DNA of 64,000 bases from CADEEN01 sp963706685 (GCA_963706685.1 CAVPMY010000002.1:62001-126000); one strand, 5' to 3'. Counted from the stretch's first letter, positions 28,695 through 37,020 are shown. Notes: generated from the sequence alone by a model not told the origin. Translations and numbers: made by a program.

Positions 28695-29550
28695 CCTGCG
28701 GCTGCAACAACGAGGCCAACGTGCGCATCGAGGGCGAGCACGAGCATGTGCTGGCCGATGGTGCGGTGGTCAGGCACAGCCACCATGACCATGGACATGA
28801 GCACGCTCATGAGCACGGCACACGCGTCGTGACCACACGCATGACCAGGATCACGCGCACACCCACACGCACTCGCATGCCGCGTACCGCAAGGACGCAC
28901 CGCACGGAATTGGTGGCGCTGGAGACGGCGTTGCTCGACAAGAACCAGCGCATCGCCGATCGCAACCGCGCCGCGTTCGCAAGCAGCCGTGTCGTCGCGC
29001 TGAACCTGATGTCCAGCCCCGGCATCGGGCAAGACGACGCTGCTGGTGCGCACGCTGCAGGATCTGGCCGACGAGTTGCCGATGGCGGTGGTCGAGGGCG
29101 ACCAGGAAACGAGCGCCGACGCCGAGCGCATCCGCGCCACCGGCGCCGCCGGCGGTGCAGATCAACACCGGCAGCCGGCTGCCATCTCGAAGCCGACATG
29201 CTCGAACGCGCGCTCGGCCAGCCTCGCTCCGCCCGCGGCAGCCTGCTGTTCATCGAAAACGTCGGCAACCTCGTCTGCCCGGCGCTGTTCGACCTCGGCG
29301 AGAACGGCCCGCGTCGTCGTCCTGTCGGTGACCGAAGGCGACGACAAGCCGCTCAAGTACCCGCACATGTTCCGCAGCGCGCAGCTGATGGTGACGACGA
29401 AGATGGATCTGGCGCCGCATGTGTCCTTCGACGTCGCGCCGGGCCGAGCGCAACGCGCGCAGCGTCAACCCGACCATCCAGTGCCTGCGCGTGTCCGGCA
29501 CGCAGCGGCGAGGGCTTGAGCGACTGGTACCGCTGGTTGCGCGCGATGCG
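28685..29550 (+). CDS. hypB: HypB GTPase with metal-binding N-terminus, frame-broken, 3' end uncertain
   Basis: HypB drives GTP-dependent nickel insertion. The N-terminus MCVTCGC is the high-affinity nickel motif, followed by a His-rich stretch (HSHHDHGHEHAHEHG). The P-loop region reads LMSSPGIG then KT in another frame. VVEGDQETSADAERIRATG, FIENVGNLVCPALFDLGE, SVTEGDDKPLKYP and TTKMDLAPH are GTPase motifs. SDWYRWLR is the usual C-terminus. The frame then stays open into the transporter gene, so the stop is probably lost to an indel around 29,550. About six breaks in all. Confidence 0.88.
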
Positions 29551-29605
29551 TCACGCTGGCGGCATTGGAGTCCGCTCCCGCGCACGCTGCGTTGGTGGCC
29601 TCCCA

Positions 29606-30310
29606 ATGAACACTGCAATGGTGCTCGGCCTCGGTGTGCTGCTCGGCATGCAGCACGCCACCGAAGCCGATCACCTGGCAGCCGTGGCCAGCCTGGCCGG
29701 CCGCGAACGTTCGCTCGGCCAGGGCCTGCGGTTGGGCGTGGCCTGGGGCTGCGGGCACACGCTGACGCTGCTCATCGTCGCCGGCGGCGTCGGCCTGCTC
29801 GGCTGGGTGATTTCGCCGCAACTGGCCGGGCGCTTCGAGCAGGTCGTCGGCGCGATGCTGGTGGCCCTCGGCGCCAACCTCGGCTGGCGGCTGTGGCGCG
29901 AGCGATTCCATTTCCACGGCCATCTGCACCCGGGTGTCGGCGCGCATTTCCATGGTCATGCGCATCGACCGGCCGCGACAACGCGCCGCGTTTCGCACGC
30001 CGCTGATCCGCATCGCCACGGCCACCGCATGCCGCGGCGCAGCCTGTTTGTCGGCATGGTGCACGGGCTGGCCGGCTCGGCGGCGCTGGCGCTGATGGCC
30101 GGGCAGGCGCTGCCCGGTGCCGCGTCGCAGCTGGTCTACATCGCGCTCTTCGGCGTCGGCTCGATGGTCGGCATGGCACTGTTGTCGGGCGCCGTGGCGT
30201 TGTCGATCAACCTCGGCGCGCGCCGGCTGACGAGGCTTCATGGCGCCTTCAACGGCGTTGTCGCGGCGTTGTCGGTGTTGTTCGGCGCGCGCTTGCTGCT
30301 GGCCTGGTGA
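29606..30310 (+). CDS. Nickel/cobalt permease of NiCoT/UreH-like type with His-rich loop
   Basis: 235 residues, about six membrane helices. The first carries HATEADHLAA, the HX4DH nickel-binding signature of NiCoT permeases. A second motif, GCGHTLTLLIVAGG, follows, and the central hydrophilic loop is packed with histidines (HFHGHLHPGVGAHFHGHAH). It should supply Ni2+ for the hydrogenase. ATG 29606 is in frame with upstream hypB sequence. The TGA at 30308 overlaps the regulator's ATG at 30310. Confidence 0.87.
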   Translation: MNTAMVLGLGVLLGMQHATEADHLAAVASLAGRERSLGQGLRLGVAWGCGHTLTLLIVAGGVGLLGWVISPQLAGRFEQVVGAMLVALGANLGWRLWRERFHFHGHLHPGVGAHFHGHAHRPAATTRRVSHAADPHRHGHRMPRRSLFVGMVHGLAGSAALALMAGQALPGAASQLVYIALFGVGSMVGMALLSGAVALSINLGARRLTRLHGAFNGVVAALSVLFGARLLLAW

Positions 30311-31833
30311 TGAACGCGTCGCGCGTGCGCTCGAGTGTCCCGCAACTGGGTGCGCCGGCTGGCTCTGCGGCCCCGGCGCGGGTCTGGCGCGTGACGCTGG
30401 TCGGCGGCCGCCTGCACGGTGACAAGGCGCTGCGCAAGCATCTCGACGCTGAGTACGACGTGCTCGCCTACAGTCGGGTGCGCGAAGCGCTGGCGTCGAT
30501 GGAGGTCGATCAAGGCAAGGCCGATGTGGTCGCCGTCGAGCAGACGCTGGTCGACGGCCGCGGCGTCGATTTCCTGCGCGAGCTGCGCGTGCGCCATCCC
30601 GACACGCTGCGCGTGCTGATTCTCGACAGCGCCGACCCCGACGTCGTGCAACACGCGGTCAACGATGCTGCGGTCTACCAGGTCGTGATCGCGCCCTGGC
30701 AGCCCGAGTCGCTGCATTTGCTGGTGCGGCGCGCGCTCGAATCGCGCGAGCTGGCGCGCATCCACCGCTACCTGTCGCGCGAACTCAAGTTCGCCGACAG
30801 CGTGGTCAGCCGGCAGAACGAAAGCATGCGCGACACCTTGCAGGACGTCTATTCGTTCGACCGCATGGTCTTTGTCAGCAACGCCATGGCCGAAGTCTGC
30901 AACCTGGCGCGCAAGGCCGCGGCCACCGACCTGCCGGTGCTGATAGAAGGCGAAACCGGCACCGGCAAGGAGTTGATGGCGCGCGCCATCCACCTCTTCA
31001 GCCAGCGCCACAAGCTGCTGTTCATGGCCGAGAACTGCGGCGCCATCAACGACGACCTGCTGCAAAGCGAACTCTTCGGGCATCGCCGCGGCGCCTTCAC
31101 CGGCGCGACGACGGATCGGCTCGGCCTGTTCCAGGCCGCTGACGGCGGCACCGTGTTCCTCGACGAGATCTCGGAGATCTCGCCGTCGATGCAGGTCGGG
31201 CTGCTGCGCTTCCTGCAGGAAGGCGAAGTGCGCCCGCTCGGCTCCGACCAGACTCGACACAGCAACGTGCGCATCATCGCCGCCTGCAACCGCCCGCTGC
31301 GCCAGCTCGTCGCCGACGGCAAGTTCAGGCAGGACCTGTACTACCGACTGCGCGGCTTCGAATTGCGCATTCCGCCATTGCGAGAGCGGCCCGAAGACAT
31401 CCCACCATTGGTATCGCACATGCTGGACAAGTACGCCGGCACGACGTCGCGTCGCGTTGCCGGCGTCACTCCCGACGCGATGGCGCGGCTCTGCGCTTAC
31501 GATTTTCCGGGCAACGTGCGCGAGCTCGAAATCGAGGTCCGACGCTTTGTCGCGCTGGCAGAGGACGGCGAGTTCATCACCGTGCGCCACCTGCCTGCGG
31601 AGATCGCCAAGCTCGTGCCGCCGCTGGCGCGCGGCCAGGACGCCAGCCAGGCACTGCCCGGGCGCACGCTGAAGGAGAAGGTCGAGGCGCTCGAGGAAAA
31701 GCTCGTCCGCGATACGCTCGACCGCTGCGGCTGGAACCACAGCCGCGCTGCGCGCGAACTCGGCCTGTCGCGCGTCGGCCTGGCCAACAAGATCAGGCGT
31801 TACGCCATCGAGCGTGCCGGCATGGCGGCGTGA
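30310..31833 (+). CDS. hoxA: HoxA/NtrC-type sigma54 activator with degenerate receiver
   Basis: Residues about 25-145 align with the HoxA receiver, but catalytic positions are lost: the acidic pair is GG (VTLVGGR), the phospho-Asp is Glu77 (VVAVEQT) and the conserved Lys is Ala128 (VIAPWQP). The AAA+ domain is intact: GETGTGKELMARAIH, GAFTGA, GGTVFLDEISE and LYYRLRGFELRIPPLRER. A Fis-type HTH ends it (CGWNHSRAARELGLSR). It should activate sigma54 promoters such as the one before hupS, without classical phosphorylation. A GTG at 30307 would add one residue. Confidence 0.9.
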   Translation: MNASRVRSSVPQLGAPAGSAAPARVWRVTLVGGRLHGDKALRKHLDAEYDVLAYSRVREALASMEVDQGKADVVAVEQTLVDGRGVDFLRELRVRHPDTLRVLILDSADPDVVQHAVNDAAVYQVVIAPWQPESLHLLVRRALESRELARIHRYLSRELKFADSVVSRQNESMRDTLQDVYSFDRMVFVSNAMAEVCNLARKAAATDLPVLIEGETGTGKELMARAIHLFSQRHKLLFMAENCGAINDDLLQSELFGHRRGAFTGATTDRLGLFQAADGGTVFLDEISEISPSMQVGLLRFLQEGEVRPLGSDQTRHSNVRIIAACNRPLRQLVADGKFRQDLYYRLRGFELRIPPLRERPEDIPPLVSHMLDKYAGTTSRRVAGVTPDAMARLCAYDFPGNVRELEIEVRRFVALAEDGEFITVRHLPAEIAKLVPPLARGQDASQALPGRTLKEKVEALEEKLVRDTLDRCGWNHSRAARELGLSRVGLANKIRRYAIERAGMAA

Positions 31834-32060
31834 TGGCCGATCCATCCAAGCCGGCACGGCCGATCCCGTTCCCGCTGTCGCGCACGACGCCGCCGCGAAC
31901 ACCCGGTGGCTTCCGCGAGCTCGGCACGACGACTTTGGCGCGCACGCTCGGCATCGCCGACGAAGCGCTGTACGGCCATTGGTGCCGTCGCTGCGAGGGC
32001 CTGTGGTGGGGCCTGCCGCTGGAGGCGGCTTGTCCCGCCTGTGGTCACCGTGGCCCGTGA
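31833..32060 (+). CDS. Small zinc-ribbon protein
   Basis: 75 residues. A Pro-rich basic N-terminus and a short helix (GTTTLARTLGIADEALYG) lead to HWCRRCEGLWWG and AACPACGHRGP, i.e. CxxC-N14-CxxC, a rubredoxin-like zinc ribbon. ATG 31833 shares its A with the stop codon of the sigma54 activator, so translation is coupled. The family is not recognised. The ribbon spacing is like the zinc loop that the HypA in this locus lacks, which is suggestive but unproven. Confidence 0.75.
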   Translation: MADPSKPARPIPFPLSRTTPPRTPGGFRELGTTTLARTLGIADEALYGHWCRRCEGLWWGLPLEAACPACGHRGP

Positions 32061-32172
32061 GGCAAAGCGTGACGGCTTTGACGACATAGGATCGCGCCGC
32101 TGTCTGCCAAGGCCACGCAGCCGTCGAAAGAGCGAAGAATCCCGACAATGCGCAGCGCAACGGACCTGCTCC

Positions 32173-33777
32173 ATGATGTCGACCCTGGCCCTTGATGTGC
32201 TGCAAGTCACGCTCGACAGCGTGCCGGCGCGCATCAGCTACTGGGATCGGGACGGCTTGAACCGCTTTGCCAATCAAGCCTTCCTGGGGGGCTTTGGCGT
32301 GGCGCAGGAGGCGATCACCGGCCGCCATGTCCGCGAAGTTTTCGGCGAGCAATGGTTTGCCCGTCTCGAAGGCGCCATCGCTGATGGGTTGGTGGGCAAG
32401 AGCAACGAGTTCGACGCCCTGCTGACCGACGGAGACGGCCAATCCCGGCACCGCAACCTGCGCTTCGTGCCGGACCAGCATGACGATCGGGTCCGTGGCC
32501 TGGTGATCTCGATCACCGACGTGATGGCCAACCAGCAAACCGAAGCGGAGCCATCGACCTCGTCCGCGCGCCTGCGGCTGCAGATCGATGACGAGCGCCA
32601 GCGGCGCGAGGCCAGCGATCAGGCCAACAAGGCAAAGAGCGAATTCCTGGCCTCGATGAGCCACGAGATCCGCACGCCGATGAATGCCATCCTCGGCCTG
32701 TCGCATCTGGCGTTGCAACAGCGGCTCGACGACAAGCCGCGCTCCTACATCCAGAAGGTGCATCAGGCGGCTGTGAACCTGCTCGGCATCCTCAACGACA
32801 TTCTCGACTTCTCGAGGGTCGAGGCGGGACGGATGGACCTGGCGCACGAACCCTTCGCGCTGGCCGAGGTGCTCGACCGCGTGATGGACACTGCCGGCGT
32901 GAGAGCGCAAGCCAAGCAGCTGCGCTTCACGCTGACTGTCGAGCCCGAGGTGCCCAAGGAATTGATCGGCGATGCGATGCGGCTGGGCCAGGTGCTGCTC
33001 AATCTGTGCGACAACGCCATCAAGTTCACCGAACGCGGCCAGGTCCTGGTCCAGGTCGAGACCATGCAGCACATGGGCAAGCAGGTCGAGTTGCTGTTCA
33101 GCGTGGCCGACACCGGCAGTGGCATCGCCAGCGACCTGCAGCGGCGTGTCTTCAGGCAGTTCGAGCAGGTCGATTCGTCAGCGGTGCGTGGCCTTGGCGG
33201 CAGCGGGCTCGGCCTGTCGATCTGCCGGCACCTGGTCGATCTGATGGGCGGCCACCTCGGCGTCGAGAGCCAGCCCGGAGTGGGATCGACCTTTCACTTC
33301 AATGCGGCGTTCGAGGCCGTGCCGTCCGCCGTCGCGGGCGACGCCGGGCTGGCGCGCTCGCAGGCGCCGCCCACGGCGGCCCGGTTGCCCGAGGCGCTGC
33401 ACGGTGCTTGCGTGCTGCTGGCCGAAGACAACGAGGTCAATCAACTGGTGGCCTGCGAGGTGCTGCGCGGCGCCGGCATCGAAGTGCTCGTGGCCGAAAA
33501 CGGCCGCCAGGTTCTGGAGACTCTGAACGCCCGTCCGACGATCGACCTGGTGCTGATGGATTGCTACATGCCGCTGATGGACGGCTTTGCGGCGACACGG
33601 GCGATTCGCTCGCAACCGCGCTTCCACCAGCTGCCGGTGGTGGCGATGACCGCCAACGTGCTGACGGACGACTTGCTGAAGTGCCGCGGCGTCGGCATGA
33701 ACGATCACATCGGCAAGCCATTCCTGGTCGACGATCTGTTCGAGGTGTTGACCCGCTGGATCCGGCCCAGGCGCTGA
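32173..33777 (+). CDS. Hybrid sensor histidine kinase (PAS-HisKA-HATPase-REC), HupT-like position
   Basis: Cytoplasmic, no membrane helix. PAS domain at about residues 15-125 (ISYWDRDGLNRFANQAFLGG); a coiled linker; HisKA with the phospho-His in SMSHEIRTPMNAILG; ATPase boxes NLCDNAIKFTERG, DTGSGI and GLGGSGLGLSICRHLVDLMGG. The C-terminal receiver has LLAEDNEVNQL, phospho-Asp in LVLMDCYMPLMDG and Lys in IGKPF. It lies between the sigma54 activator and hupS, where HupT/HoxJ sensor genes occur. Its own receiver is intact whereas the neighbouring activator's is not, so the output path is unclear. Start ATG 32173 or 32176. Confidence 0.9.
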   Translation: MMSTLALDVLQVTLDSVPARISYWDRDGLNRFANQAFLGGFGVAQEAITGRHVREVFGEQWFARLEGAIADGLVGKSNEFDALLTDGDGQSRHRNLRFVPDQHDDRVRGLVISITDVMANQQTEAEPSTSSARLRLQIDDERQRREASDQANKAKSEFLASMSHEIRTPMNAILGLSHLALQQRLDDKPRSYIQKVHQAAVNLLGILNDILDFSRVEAGRMDLAHEPFALAEVLDRVMDTAGVRAQAKQLRFTLTVEPEVPKELIGDAMRLGQVLLNLCDNAIKFTERGQVLVQVETMQHMGKQVELLFSVADTGSGIASDLQRRVFRQFEQVDSSAVRGLGGSGLGLSICRHLVDLMGGHLGVESQPGVGSTFHFNAAFEAVPSAVAGDAGLARSQAPPTAARLPEALHGACVLLAEDNEVNQLVACEVLRGAGIEVLVAENGRQVLETLNARPTIDLVLMDCYMPLMDGFAATRAIRSQPRFHQLPVVAMTANVLTDDLLKCRGVGMNDHIGKPFLVDDLFEVLTRWIRPRR

Positions 33778-33802
33778 CGCTGCGCCGCCGCGCGGCGTGC
33801 GC

Positions 33803-33846
33803 TGTAAACCTGCTTTGCGCCAGCCGGCAGTGCATACCTGCTTTAC
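33803..33846 (+). promoter_or_regulatory. Paired palindrome-like motif upstream of hupS (candidate enhancer sites)
   Basis: TGTAAACCTGCTTTGC (33803-33818) and TGCATACCTGCTTTAC (33831-33846), 28 bp apart, match each other and the pair upstream of the hyp operon. They lie about 130-175 bp upstream of the sigma54-like promoter, the normal distance for NtrC-type activator sites. The region 33778-34053 contains no gene. Confidence 0.55.
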
Positions 33847-33978
33847 GTCGCGCTGCGCGATGCTGCAGTGCGATGAATCGCTGAATCTCAGCTCTGACGG
33901 CGCAACTGCACCTGTGCAGCGCCGAACCGACGCGAATGGTTAGTGGTTTTCCCGCGAACCAGGCTCGAAGCGCATTTC

Positions 33979-33994
33979 GGGCACAGCCGATGCA
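33979..33994 (+). promoter_or_regulatory. Sigma54-type (-24/-12) promoter of hupSL
   Basis: GGGCACAGCCGATGCA matches the sigma54 pattern TGGCAC-N5-TTGCA, with the critical GG and GC exactly ten bases apart. Transcription would start near 34005, leaving a leader of about 50 nt with GAGGAG before ATG 34054. The HoxA-type activator gene 2 kb upstream supports this reading. Confidence 0.6.
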
Positions 33995-34053
33995 TTGAAC
34001 AGCCGGCGCGGCGAAGTTCGTTTCGCCGCCAACGACTGTATCGAGGAGTCTTC

Positions 34054-35016
34054 ATGGCGAACCTACTGTGGCTGCAAGGCGGTGCATGTTCCGGCAACAC
34101 GATGTCGTTCCTCAATGCCGAGGAACCGAGCGCTTGCGACCTGGTCACCGACTTCGGCATCAACGTGCTCTGGCACCCGTCGCTCGGCGTCGAACTCGGC
34201 GACAACCTGCGCAAGCTGCTCGACAGCCTGACCAGCGGCAAGGTGGCGCTGGACATCTTCGTCTTCGAAGGCACGGTCGTGAACGCACCGAACGGCAGCG
34301 GCGAATGGAACCGCTTCTGCGGCCGGCCGATGAAGGACTGGGTCAAGGACCTGTCGGCAGTGGCCGGCTTCACCGTCGCCGTCGGCGACTGCGCGACCTG
34401 GGGCGGCATCCCGGCGACGGCGCCGAATCCGTCGGACTCGGTGGGGCTGCAGTTCCTCAAGCGCGCCAACGGCGGCGCCCTCGGCGCGGGCTACAAGTCC
34501 AAGGGCGGCCTGCCGGTGATCAACATCCCGGGCTGCCCGGCGCACCCGGACTGGATCACGCAGATCGTCGTCGCCGTGGCCACCGGCCGTACCGCCGACA
34601 TCACGCTCGACGAATTCCAGCGCCCGAAGACCTTCTTCCAGTCGTTCACGCAGACCGGCTGCACGCGCAACATGCACTTCGCCTACAAGGTCAGCGCCAC
34701 CGAGTTCGGCCAGCGCAAGGGCTGCCTGTTCTATGACCTCGGCTGCCGCGGGCCGATGACACATTCGCCGTGCAACCGCATCCTGTGGAACCGGCAGTCG
34801 AGCAAGACCCGCGCCGGCATGCCGTGCATGGGTTGCACCGAGCCCGAGTTCCCGTTCTTCGAACTCGCGCCGGGCACGGTCTTCAAGACCCAGACCGTGA
34901 TGGGCGTGCCCAAGGACATGCCCTCGGGCGTCGACAAGAAGGGCTATCTCGCGCTCACCGCGGCGGCCAAGAACGCCGCACCCAAATGGGCCGAAGAAGA
35001 CATCTTTGTGGTCTGA
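34054..35016 (+). CDS. hupS: [NiFe] uptake hydrogenase small subunit, group 2a type
   Basis: 320 residues, electron-transfer subunit with Fe-S clusters. Sequence closely follows cyanobacterial HupS and actinobacterial Huc-type subunits: LWLQGGACSGNTMSFLNAEE, GDCATWGGIPA, NIPGCPAHPDWI, TQTGCTRNMHFAYK, GCLFYDLGCRGPMTH, GMPCMGCTEPEFPF. The proximal-cluster motif is CSGN, with Asn where most hydrogenases have Cys. There is no Tat leader and no C-terminal anchor, so the enzyme stays in the cytoplasm. The frame is clean. It pairs with hupL 24 bp downstream. Confidence 0.95.
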   Translation: MANLLWLQGGACSGNTMSFLNAEEPSACDLVTDFGINVLWHPSLGVELGDNLRKLLDSLTSGKVALDIFVFEGTVVNAPNGSGEWNRFCGRPMKDWVKDLSAVAGFTVAVGDCATWGGIPATAPNPSDSVGLQFLKRANGGALGAGYKSKGGLPVINIPGCPAHPDWITQIVVAVATGRTADITLDEFQRPKTFFQSFTQTGCTRNMHFAYKVSATEFGQRKGCLFYDLGCRGPMTHSPCNRILWNRQSSKTRAGMPCMGCTEPEFPFFELAPGTVFKTQTVMGVPKDMPSGVDKKGYLALTAAAKNAAPKWAEEDIFVV

Positions 35017-35040
35017 GCAAAACGAACCGAGCACCACACC

Positions 35041-36642
35041 ATGGCATCACAAGTTCAAACCCTCGACATCTCCCCGGTCGGCCGCGTCGAAGGCGACCTC
35101 GACGTGCGCGTCGACATCCAGGACGGCGTCGTCACCAACGCCTGGACGCAGGCCGAACTGTTCCGCGGCTTCGAGGTCATCCTGCGCGACAAGGATCCGC
35201 AGGCGGGCCTGGTGGTCACGCCGCGCGCCTGCGGCATCTGCGGCGCCTCGCACCTGACCTGCGCCGCGTGGGCGCTCGACACGGCCTGGCAGACCGAGGT
35301 GCCGCGCAACGCCATCCTGGCGCGCAACCTGGGCCAGATCGTCGAAAGCCTGCAGAGCCAGCCGCGCTACTTCTATGGCCTGTACGCGATCGACCTGACC
35401 AACAAGAACTACCGCAAGAGCAAGTTCTACGAAGAGGCGGTGAAGCGCTTCGCGCCGTTCACCGGCACGTCGTACGAAGTCGGCGTGACGATCTCCGGCA
35501 AGCCGGTCGAGATCTACGCGCTGCTCGGTGGCCAGTGGCCGCACTCGAGCTACATGGTGCCGGGCGGCGTGATGTGCGCGCCGACGCTGACCGACATGAC
35601 GCGCGCCTGGGGCATCCTCGAGTACTTCAAGAAGACCTGGCTCGAACCGGTCTGGCTCGGCTGCACGCTGGAGCGCTACGAGAAGATCCGGTCCCACGAC
35701 GACTTCATGGCCTGGCTCGACGAGTCGCCGGCGCATGCCAATTCCGACCTCGGCTTCTACTGGCGCATGGGCCTGGACATCGGACTGGACAAATACGGCG
35801 GCGGCGTCGGCAACTACATCAGCTGGGGCTACCTGCCGCACGAGGACAAGTACCAGAAGCCGACGATCGACGGCCGCAACGCGGCGCTGATCATGAAGAG
35901 CGGCGTCTACAACTCGAAGACCGACAAGCACGAGCTGATGGACCAGAAGTACGCCCGCGAAAACGTCGGCCATTCCTGGTACGACGAGGGCGATGCCGAC
36001 ATGCACCCGTACGATCGCACGACCAAGCCGGTGCAGAAGAACACCATCGACTACGCCGGCAAGTACTCGTGGGCGACGGCCGTCACGCACGCCGATGCCG
36101 GCCGCCTGGAGGCCGGGCCGTTTGCGCGGCAGATGGTCGCCGGCGGCAAGCATGGCGAGTCGTGGCAGCACCACGATCCCTTCGTGCTCGACATGTTCAA
36201 GAAGATGGGCGGCCCGAGCCTGCACCTGCGCCAGATCGCGCGCATGCATGAGACCATCAAGTTGTACCGCCAGGCCGAGCATTGCCTGAAGGAGTTCAAG
36301 CTGGGCGATCCGTGGTACATCAAGCCGCGCGAGCGCGACGGCCGCGGCTGGGGCGCCACCGAGGCCATCCGCGGGGCGCTGTGCCATTGGATCGATGTCA
36401 AGGACGGCAAGATCAAGAACTACCAGATCGTCGCGCCGACAACCTGGAACGTCGGCCCGCGCGATGCCAAGGGCGCGCTGGGACCGATCGAGCAGGCACT
36501 GGTCGGCGCGCCGATCGCCGACCCGACCGATCCGGTGGAAGTCGGTCACGTCGCGCGCTCGTTCGATTCCTGCCTCGTTTGCACCGTGCACGCGCATGAT
36601 GCAAAGTCGGGGCGGGAGCTGGCCAAGTTCAGAATTGGGTGA
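35041..36642 (+). CDS. hupL: [NiFe] uptake hydrogenase large subunit, group 2a type
   Basis: 533 residues carrying the NiFe active site. The L1 motif RACGICGASH is near residue 61, and the L2 motif DSCLVCTVH is near the C-terminus. The protein continues for about 16 residues after that His (AHDAKSGRELAKFRIG), the peptide removed by the maturation protease once nickel is inserted. ISPVGRVEGDLDV-type N-terminus. Group 2a enzymes oxidise H2 at low concentrations in air-exposed bacteria, so this one likely scavenges trace H2. The frame is clean; HiPIP-like genes, the protease and a small protein follow in the same orientation. Confidence 0.95.
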   Translation: MASQVQTLDISPVGRVEGDLDVRVDIQDGVVTNAWTQAELFRGFEVILRDKDPQAGLVVTPRACGICGASHLTCAAWALDTAWQTEVPRNAILARNLGQIVESLQSQPRYFYGLYAIDLTNKNYRKSKFYEEAVKRFAPFTGTSYEVGVTISGKPVEIYALLGGQWPHSSYMVPGGVMCAPTLTDMTRAWGILEYFKKTWLEPVWLGCTLERYEKIRSHDDFMAWLDESPAHANSDLGFYWRMGLDIGLDKYGGGVGNYISWGYLPHEDKYQKPTIDGRNAALIMKSGVYNSKTDKHELMDQKYARENVGHSWYDEGDADMHPYDRTTKPVQKNTIDYAGKYSWATAVTHADAGRLEAGPFARQMVAGGKHGESWQHHDPFVLDMFKKMGGPSLHLRQIARMHETIKLYRQAEHCLKEFKLGDPWYIKPRERDGRGWGATEAIRGALCHWIDVKDGKIKNYQIVAPTTWNVGPRDAKGALGPIEQALVGAPIADPTDPVEVGHVARSFDSCLVCTVHAHDAKSGRELAKFRIG

Positions 36643-36696
36643 GCGAACGCAATCGAGCGTGGCCTGGACGCTGCGCGCCCTTCAACCGAGGTAGCG

Positions 36697-37011
36697 ATGT
36701 CGAGCCCAGACGACGACCGGCTTCGCGAGCGCATCGGAGAGATGCTGGCGAATGGCCTGAAGACGCAGACCGAACCCTTTCCGGAAACGGACCGGGAGTT
36801 CTCGCGGCTGCTCGACGAGTTGGCTGCATTGCCGCCGGGCGACCTCGAGGCCAAGCTGGTGCTGTCCGGATTTGCCGACAACCCGTACGGCCCGGACCAG
36901 ATGCGCTGCCAGGAATGCATGTACTACCTGGTGCACCGCAAGTGGTGCGATCTGCCCGAGCTGGCGGTGCCGGTCGAGGCCGATTGGTATTGCCGGCTGT
37001 GGCGCATCTGA
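36697..37011 (+). CDS. HiPIP-like cysteine protein A downstream of hupL
   Basis: 104 residues. A helical N-terminus (residues 1-65) is followed by CQECMYYLVHRKWCDLPEL and a final DWYCRLWRI. The four cysteines have the spacing C-x2-C-x9-C-x14-C-x2-W, very like high-potential iron-sulfur proteins, where four Cys and a Trp near the last Cys hold a [4Fe-4S] cluster. Unlike classical HiPIPs there is no Tat signal, so it would work in the cytoplasm beside HupSL. A paralogue follows 9 bp later. Electron acceptor or assembly factor for the hydrogenase are the main options; both are inference. Confidence 0.75.
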   Translation: MSSPDDDRLRERIGEMLANGLKTQTEPFPETDREFSRLLDELAALPPGDLEAKLVLSGFADNPYGPDQMRCQECMYYLVHRKWCDLPELAVPVEADWYCRLWRI

Positions 37012-37020
37012 GCTGCGACG

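Noticed and set aside
22825..29605. hyp genes as pseudogenes
   Set aside because: Every domain motif is present with no missense loss around the breaks, and other genes such as gdhB and soxB show the same kind of break. Neutral decay would not leave so many indels with intact residues between them.
30238..33072. A 944-codon open frame on the minus strand
   Set aside because: It is the reverse shadow of the regulator and kinase genes: composition is His/Arg/Ala/Gly-rich with no domain, while the plus strand encodes complete AAA+ and kinase domains.
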